DNA of 16,653 nucleotides from an uncultured Planctomycetia bacterium (lineage in GTDB: Bacteria > Planctomycetota > UBA1135 > GCA-002686595). The stretch is taken from the NCBI GenBank assembly GCA_938003765.1, contig CALKYE010000010.1, positions 1 to 16,653 of the forward strand, given 5' to 3'. Shown here piece by piece: positions 13,852-16,653 of the stretch; position 1 is the first letter of the stretch; each line of letters begins with the position of its first letter. A model generated the notes under the pieces. That model saw only the letters and a program-made list of their open reading frames with translations, ran no database searches and was not told the origin of the DNA. A program made the translations under genes and the position numbers.

Positions 13852-14625
13852 TCAGTCGCTCTGGGGTTTCGAGAGGCCGCTCGAGACGCCGTCGAGCATC
13901 CCTCGGGTGATCGGAGAGAGCGACGCCAGACTGGAGGCGTGCTCGACCCGGAACGGTCGCGGCCGGGGCTGGGTCGCGTCCTCAGGCCGCTCGACGAGCA
14001 GCGCGATCGCGACCAGCGCGAACGCGGCCGCCGCACCGAGGGCCAGTCGCAAGCGACGCCGGACCTCCACGCGGAGCGCGGCGGCGGCGGACGCGCGCGC
14101 ACGATCGCTGCGCAGTCGTTGCTCGACACGCGACGCCAGCTCCGCGGGCGCGGCCAGTCGACGAAGCCCGCCGACGTGCCGGCGCACCCGCGCCTTGGCC
14201 GGGTCGGACAGCTCCTCGCTCACCAGCCGCTCGAGAACGCGAGGCGCCGTCGCACGGGTCACCGGCGCGGGCGGCGGCGCGTCGCTCGGAGCGGCGCCGG
14301 CGACCGGCTGTTCGAGAGCCTCCGCGAGTTCGTCGGGCGGAGTCAGGCGGGCCAGCCGTTCGAGCGCGCGCACGGCGCGATCGCTGCGCGCGCCGGCTTG
14401 GAGCGCTGCGACGACGGCGCTGTCGAGCTCGCGCGGCGCGGCGCAGCGCGGCAACTCGCTGAGCGCGCGGGCGGCGAGCGGCCACGCGCGCATGACGCGC
14501 TGGCACGCGGGGCAGGAAGCGAGGTGCTCGCGCAGCTCAACCTCCAGGCCCGCGCTCGCAAGCGCGGCCGGCGCAGCGTCGACCCACGCGCTCCGAAGTC
14601 GGTCACAGATCGAGTTCGAGGTCAT
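13852..14625 (-). CDS. Anti-sigma factor with N-terminal zinc finger and one membrane segment
   Basis: 257 residues. The N-terminal zf-HC2 / ZAS zinc-binding domain has Cys7, His34, Cys38 and Cys41 (REHLASCPACQ). The middle (about 55-190) is helical and carries three related copies of a motif (L..L..P.EL...V...L) at about 57-75, 91-109 and 155-172. A transmembrane segment spans 193-211 and a short extracytoplasmic tail of about 46 residues follows. ZAS proteins bind and hold their partner ECF sigma factor at the membrane until a signal releases it. The start lies six bases after the sigma-factor stop and the stop lies 14 bases before the RseB-like gene. The long cytoplasmic part and short outer tail are unlike RseA, whose periplasmic domain is large. 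There is no clear ribosome site; coupling to the sigma gene is likely. Confidence 0.85.
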   Translation of the reverse strand: MTSNSICDRLRSAWVDAAPAALASAGLEVELREHLASCPACQRVMRAWPLAARALSELPRCAAPRELDSAVVAALQAGARSDRAVRALERLARLTPPDELAEALEQPVAGAAPSDAPPPAPVTRATAPRVLERLVSEELSDPAKARVRRHVGGLRRLAAPAELASRVEQRLRSDRARASAAAALRVEVRRRLRLALGAAAAFALVAIALLVERPEDATQPRPRPFRVEHASSLASLSPITRGMLDGVSSGLSKPQSD

Positions 14626-14631
14626 CGCGGC

Positions 14632-15243
14632 TCACCCAAGGTAGTAGCGGTCGAGGACCGGCGTGAGTTCGCGGTCGAGCACTTCGTGCGCGCGCGCGAG
14701 GCGCGACTTCACCGTGCCGAGCGAGATCTGGAGCACGTCGGCGATCTGCTCGTAGGAGAGGCTCTCGATGTAGCGCAGCACCGTGATGCCGCGCAGCTTC
14801 GGCGAGAGGCGCGAGATGGCGCGCTGGATCTCGGCCTCGAGTTCGTGCCGGGAGGCGGCGCGCAGCGGCATCTCCGTGCGTTCGTCGGCCACCGTGTGCC
14901 GCACGCGCGCGGACTCGGGGCCGAGCTCGTCGAGCGCCTCCAGGGAAGCCAGTTCGCGCCCGCGGGAGCGGCGCTTGAGATCGATGCTGGCGTTCACCGC
15001 CACGCGGTAGACCCAGCTCGAGAACTTGGACTCGAAGCGGAACTCCCGGATCTTGCGGAAGACGATGCCGAACGTCTCCTGCGAGGCGTCCAGGGCGTCA
15101 GTCGGGTTGCCGGTGATCCGGTAGCAGACGTTGTAGACGCGGTCCTTGTAGAGCTCGTACAGCTCGCGAAACGGCCCCTCGAGCCCCTCCAGCAGAGACT
15201 GCTGGCAAGCCGTGATCAGCTTGTGGTCGGGGTCGGAGTGCAT
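14632..15243 (-). CDS. ECF-type RNA polymerase sigma factor
   Basis: 203 residues, the usual ECF length. Region sigma2 (about 22-92) shows RELYELYKDRVYNVCYRITG, DALDASQETF and KFSSWVYRVAVNASID, the last two being the core-binding and promoter-melting elements. An acidic linker of about 40 residues follows. Region sigma4 (about 134-190) has LSPKLRGITVLRYIE and the helix-turn-helix SYEQIADVLQISLGTVKSRL. These proteins redirect RNA polymerase to a small regulon after an extracytoplasmic signal. The next genes encode a zinc-finger anti-sigma factor and an RseB-like lipoprotein, an rpoE-like layout. A candidate autoregulatory promoter lies at 15282-15309. The ATG is preceded by CCTCCCG, not a Shine-Dalgarno. 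Confidence 0.95.
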   Translation of the reverse strand: MHSDPDHKLITACQQSLLEGLEGPFRELYELYKDRVYNVCYRITGNPTDALDASQETFGIVFRKIREFRFESKFSSWVYRVAVNASIDLKRRSRGRELASLEALDELGPESARVRHTVADERTEMPLRAASRHELEAEIQRAISRLSPKLRGITVLRYIESLSYEQIADVLQISLGTVKSRLARAHEVLDRELTPVLDRYYLG

Positions 15244-15281
15244 CGGGAGGGCCAGCGTTCGGCGCGCGGCTTCGCAGGGTT

Positions 15282-15309
15282 GGGACGCCGCCTGTCCATC
15301 CCTGGTTCC
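15282..15309 (-). promoter_or_regulatory. Candidate ECF-type promoter of the sigma operon
   Basis: On the minus strand, GGAACC (15304-15309) is followed 16 bases later by CGTCCC (15282-15287). An AAC-containing -35 and a CGTC-type -10 with about 16 bases between them is the general pattern of many ECF promoters, which often autoregulate. The -10 is about 38 bases before the sigma start. In GC-rich DNA such a match can arise by chance. Confidence 0.35.
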
Positions 15310-15397
15310 GTCACGGCGCTGAAAGGCCTCGAAACCGGGGGCGCGCGCTGAGCGCGGGGGAAATTGCTACCGGGGCCTCTTGCCCGGGTGAAGCCGC

Positions 15398-16360
15398 TCA
15401 ACCGCCGATCAGCGCGGCAGTGTCGATGGACTTGATCGTCATCCCGATGGTCGCCGCGCAGCCCGGAGTGCAGTGCGCGTCCCACCCCTCGATGCACCCG
15501 GCGTCGACGACCTCCGAGGTCACCAACGCTCCGACGACGCCCAGCGTCATCGTGGTTTGAGCGCAAATCCGGCCGGGGAGCTGCGAAGCGCTCGACCCGC
15601 CGCCGGTCGCCGAAAGCGGGCGGAAGACCCCGCCCTGAGCGGGATTGGACTGCTGCATCGCCGTCGCAAGCGGGTTCGAGTCGACGATGACGCGCTCGAA
15701 CAGTTCCCCGTCGACGACGCCGACGGTCATGGAATCGGCCGCCAAGTAGTGGCCCCCGCCAGAGATGGTGGCCCACATCGCGAGGCCGCCGCGCGAGACC
15801 ACGAAGTCTTCGGGCAGGACCGGGTCGAGAACGACCAGGCGGCCCCCGTTCGACAGCGGGATGATCCGCGGCGATTCGCCGCCGCGAAAAACGCCCAGCG
15901 GCACCGTGACCAAGCGCCCGTTGCGCTCGAGGCCAAACTGCAGGTTGCGAGCCCTTTGCTGTCCAGCAGGCAAGTAGATCGTCGTCAGCGCGTGGACCCG
16001 GTCGTTGCTCACGTACGCGTCCAGCGACATGCCCGCGCCGGCGCCCGTCGGCACGATCTGCTTGCGGCGCGGATTCGAGCCGCGAGCGATCTCCTCACCG
16101 TCACCGAACCCGTCCCCGTCGCTGTCGTACCGGTTGGGGCTGGTGCCGATCACCAGCTCGAGTTCGTCGTGCAGGCCGTCTCCGTCCAAGTCGACGTTCG
16201 AGCCCTCCTCCGCGTGCACCACTCCCGCGCCACCGCCGCTCAAAGCCAGCCAACCGCAGGCCCCGACTCCGAGCACCGCCGCCGCCGCCCAACGCCCCAG
16301 CCGATCGCTCGTCCTCTCGGACCGCCGACTGCGTTCGCCCGCTTGCACGTTCATGGTCAT
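15398..16360 (-). CDS. Exported protein with two calcium-binding DxDGDG repeats
   Basis: 320 residues from ATG 16360. An upstream GTG at 16384 and a closer ATG at 16354 are alternatives. After a basic N-terminus, a hydrophobic segment (about 24-48) ends at VVHA, a likely signal-peptidase site. Two thrombospondin type 3 / EF-hand-like loops follow directly: DLDGDGLHDELE at 57-68 and DSDGDGFGDGEE at 79-90. Such repeats bind Ca2+ and are common in secreted proteins of high-GC Gram-negatives. Residues about 105-260 form a beta-rich region I do not recognise. A C-terminal part has four cysteines (266, 289, 297, 301) that could form disulphides. No anchor or sorting signal is apparent at the C-terminus. 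It stands between the sigma operon and the tRNA gene, and its role is unknown. Confidence 0.78.
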   Translation of the reverse strand: MTMNVQAGERSRRSERTSDRLGRWAAAAVLGVGACGWLALSGGGAGVVHAEEGSNVDLDGDGLHDELELVIGTSPNRYDSDGDGFGDGEEIARGSNPRRKQIVPTGAGAGMSLDAYVSNDRVHALTTIYLPAGQQRARNLQFGLERNGRLVTVPLGVFRGGESPRIIPLSNGGRLVVLDPVLPEDFVVSRGGLAMWATISGGGHYLAADSMTVGVVDGELFERVIVDSNPLATAMQQSNPAQGGVFRPLSATGGGSSASQLPGRICAQTTMTLGVVGALVTSEVVDAGCIEGWDAHCTPGCAATIGMTIKSIDTAALIGG

Positions 16361-16416
16361 TCGCTCGCTCAGAGGGACCCACACCCTTGCCGCGATGCGC
16401 GGCTCTTAGCTCCGCA

Positions 16417-16440
16417 TACCCTCGCCACTACCCAAGGGTA
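16417..16440. promoter_or_regulatory. TACCC half-site cluster upstream of the calcium-repeat gene
   Basis: TACCC occurs at 16417-16421 and 16429-16433, and its inverse GGGTA at 16436-16440; the last two form TACCC-AA-GGGTA. The cluster lies 57-80 bases upstream of the ATG at 16360 and could be an operator or part of a promoter. No -10 or -35 pair was recognised with it. Confidence 0.25.
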
Positions 16441-16554
16441 ACGGAAATCCCCACGCTCGCTAGACAACCGGGCCGGCCGCGAAACGCCTCGCGCCGCCTC
16501 GCCCCGATCGCCCCAACGGACCGCCCAGCCACCGGGAATCCACCCGGCGCTCGC

Positions 16555-16560
16555 TATACT
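16555..16560 (+). promoter_or_regulatory. -10 box of the tRNA gene
   Basis: TATACT, one base from the TATAAT consensus, lies 12 bases before the mature 5' end of the tRNA. No recognisable -35 hexamer is found about 17 bases upstream (CCGGGA there). The AT-rich box stands out in this GC-rich DNA. Confidence 0.45.
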
Positions 16561-16572
16561 CCGCGACCTTTC

Positions 16573-16649
16573 GCGCCCGTAGCTCAGCTGGATAGAGCGT
16601 CTGCCTCCGGAGCAGAAGGTCGTGCGTTCGAATCGCGCCGGGCGTACCA
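16573..16649 (+). tRNA. tRNA-Arg (anticodon CCG)
   Basis: A full 77-base cloverleaf. The acceptor stem pairs GCGCCCG (16573-16579) with CGGGCGT (16639-16645), with a G-U first pair. The D-arm stem is GCTC/GAGC. The anticodon stem TCTGC/GCAGA encloses CTCCGGA, with anticodon CCG at 16607-16609. The T-arm has TTCGAAT between GTGCG and CGCGC. The discriminator is A, and CCA is encoded at 16647-16649. It reads CGG arginine codons, which should be common at this GC content. Confidence 0.97.
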
Positions 16650-16653
16650 AAAC

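Noticed and set aside
15370..15387. Short hairpin after the calcium-repeat gene
   Set aside because: Only a 5-bp stem around an eight-base loop. A few T bases follow on the minus strand, but this is too weak to call as a terminator in such GC-rich DNA.
15473..16441. A plus-strand frame of 322 codons opposite the calcium-repeat gene
   Set aside because: The composition is Arg/Val/Asp shadow sequence, while the minus strand has a signal peptide and two DxDGDG motifs.
16369..16650. Minus-strand open frame of 93 codons beginning MVRPARFERTTFCSGG
   Set aside because: It is the antisense translation of the tRNA-Arg gene, a well-known type of spurious protein call.
1..16653. CRISPR array, riboswitch, insertion sequence or phage remnant
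   Set aside because: I found no regularly spaced direct repeats, no recognisable riboswitch core, no transposase or integrase motif, and no composition break that would mark an island.

Overview
The window is very GC-rich DNA from what looks like a Gram-negative, outer-membrane-bearing bacterium. It encodes a GmhA-type heptose isomerase, several lipobox proteins, an ECF sigma / anti-sigma / RseB-like operon, a cytochrome b562-like protein and a calcium-repeat exported protein. The gene mix (DUF3052, a short-tailed zinc-finger anti-sigma, a cytochrome-bearing SCO fusion, mostly non-Shine-Dalgarno starts) is what I would expect from a deep-branching Planctomycetota or a similar high-GC lineage. 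This is inference; no taxonomic marker settles it. I recognise 20 protein genes and one tRNA. I see no insertion sequence, phage gene, CRISPR array or rRNA.

Layout, left to right. (1) 11-1532, minus strand: an exported HEAT-repeat protein followed by an exported cytochrome b562-like protein. (2) 1533-1909: a divergent non-coding gap. (3) 1910-2335, plus: a DUF3052 protein. (4) 2347-4341, minus: membrane-anchored HMA copper-type protein, then RmuC, then a small membrane protein, a compact operon. (5) 4442-6149, plus: gmhA and a three-domain SCO / cytochrome c / YHS protein. (6) 6289-7952, minus: a TPR lipoprotein and a Spy/CpxP-like periplasmic protein. (7) 8020-11464, plus: HAD hydrolase, MoxR ATPase, a stand-alone glutaminase of the nitrilase family and an NAD synthetase, all overlapping or closely spaced. 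(8) 11494-12592, minus: a GNAT acetyltransferase and a small coiled-coil protein. (9) 12797-15243, minus: ECF sigma factor, anti-sigma factor, RseB-like lipoprotein. (10) 15398-16360, minus: an exported protein with two calcium-binding repeats. (11) 16573-16649, plus: tRNA-Arg(CCG).

Functional themes. Metal and redox traffic in the periplasm is suggested by the HMA protein, the SCO-cytochrome c-YHS fusion encoded divergently from it, and the b562-like protein. Envelope-stress sensing is suggested by the sigma / anti-sigma / RseB-like trio and the Spy-like protein. NAD biosynthesis is represented by a glutamine-dependent NAD synthetase split into two overlapping genes. The most unusual items are the SCO-cytochrome c-YHS fusion and the anti-sigma factor with three copies of a helical motif between its zinc finger and its membrane segment. 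Most of the window is otherwise ordinary chromosomal content, and I found no convincing hidden defence or mobile system.
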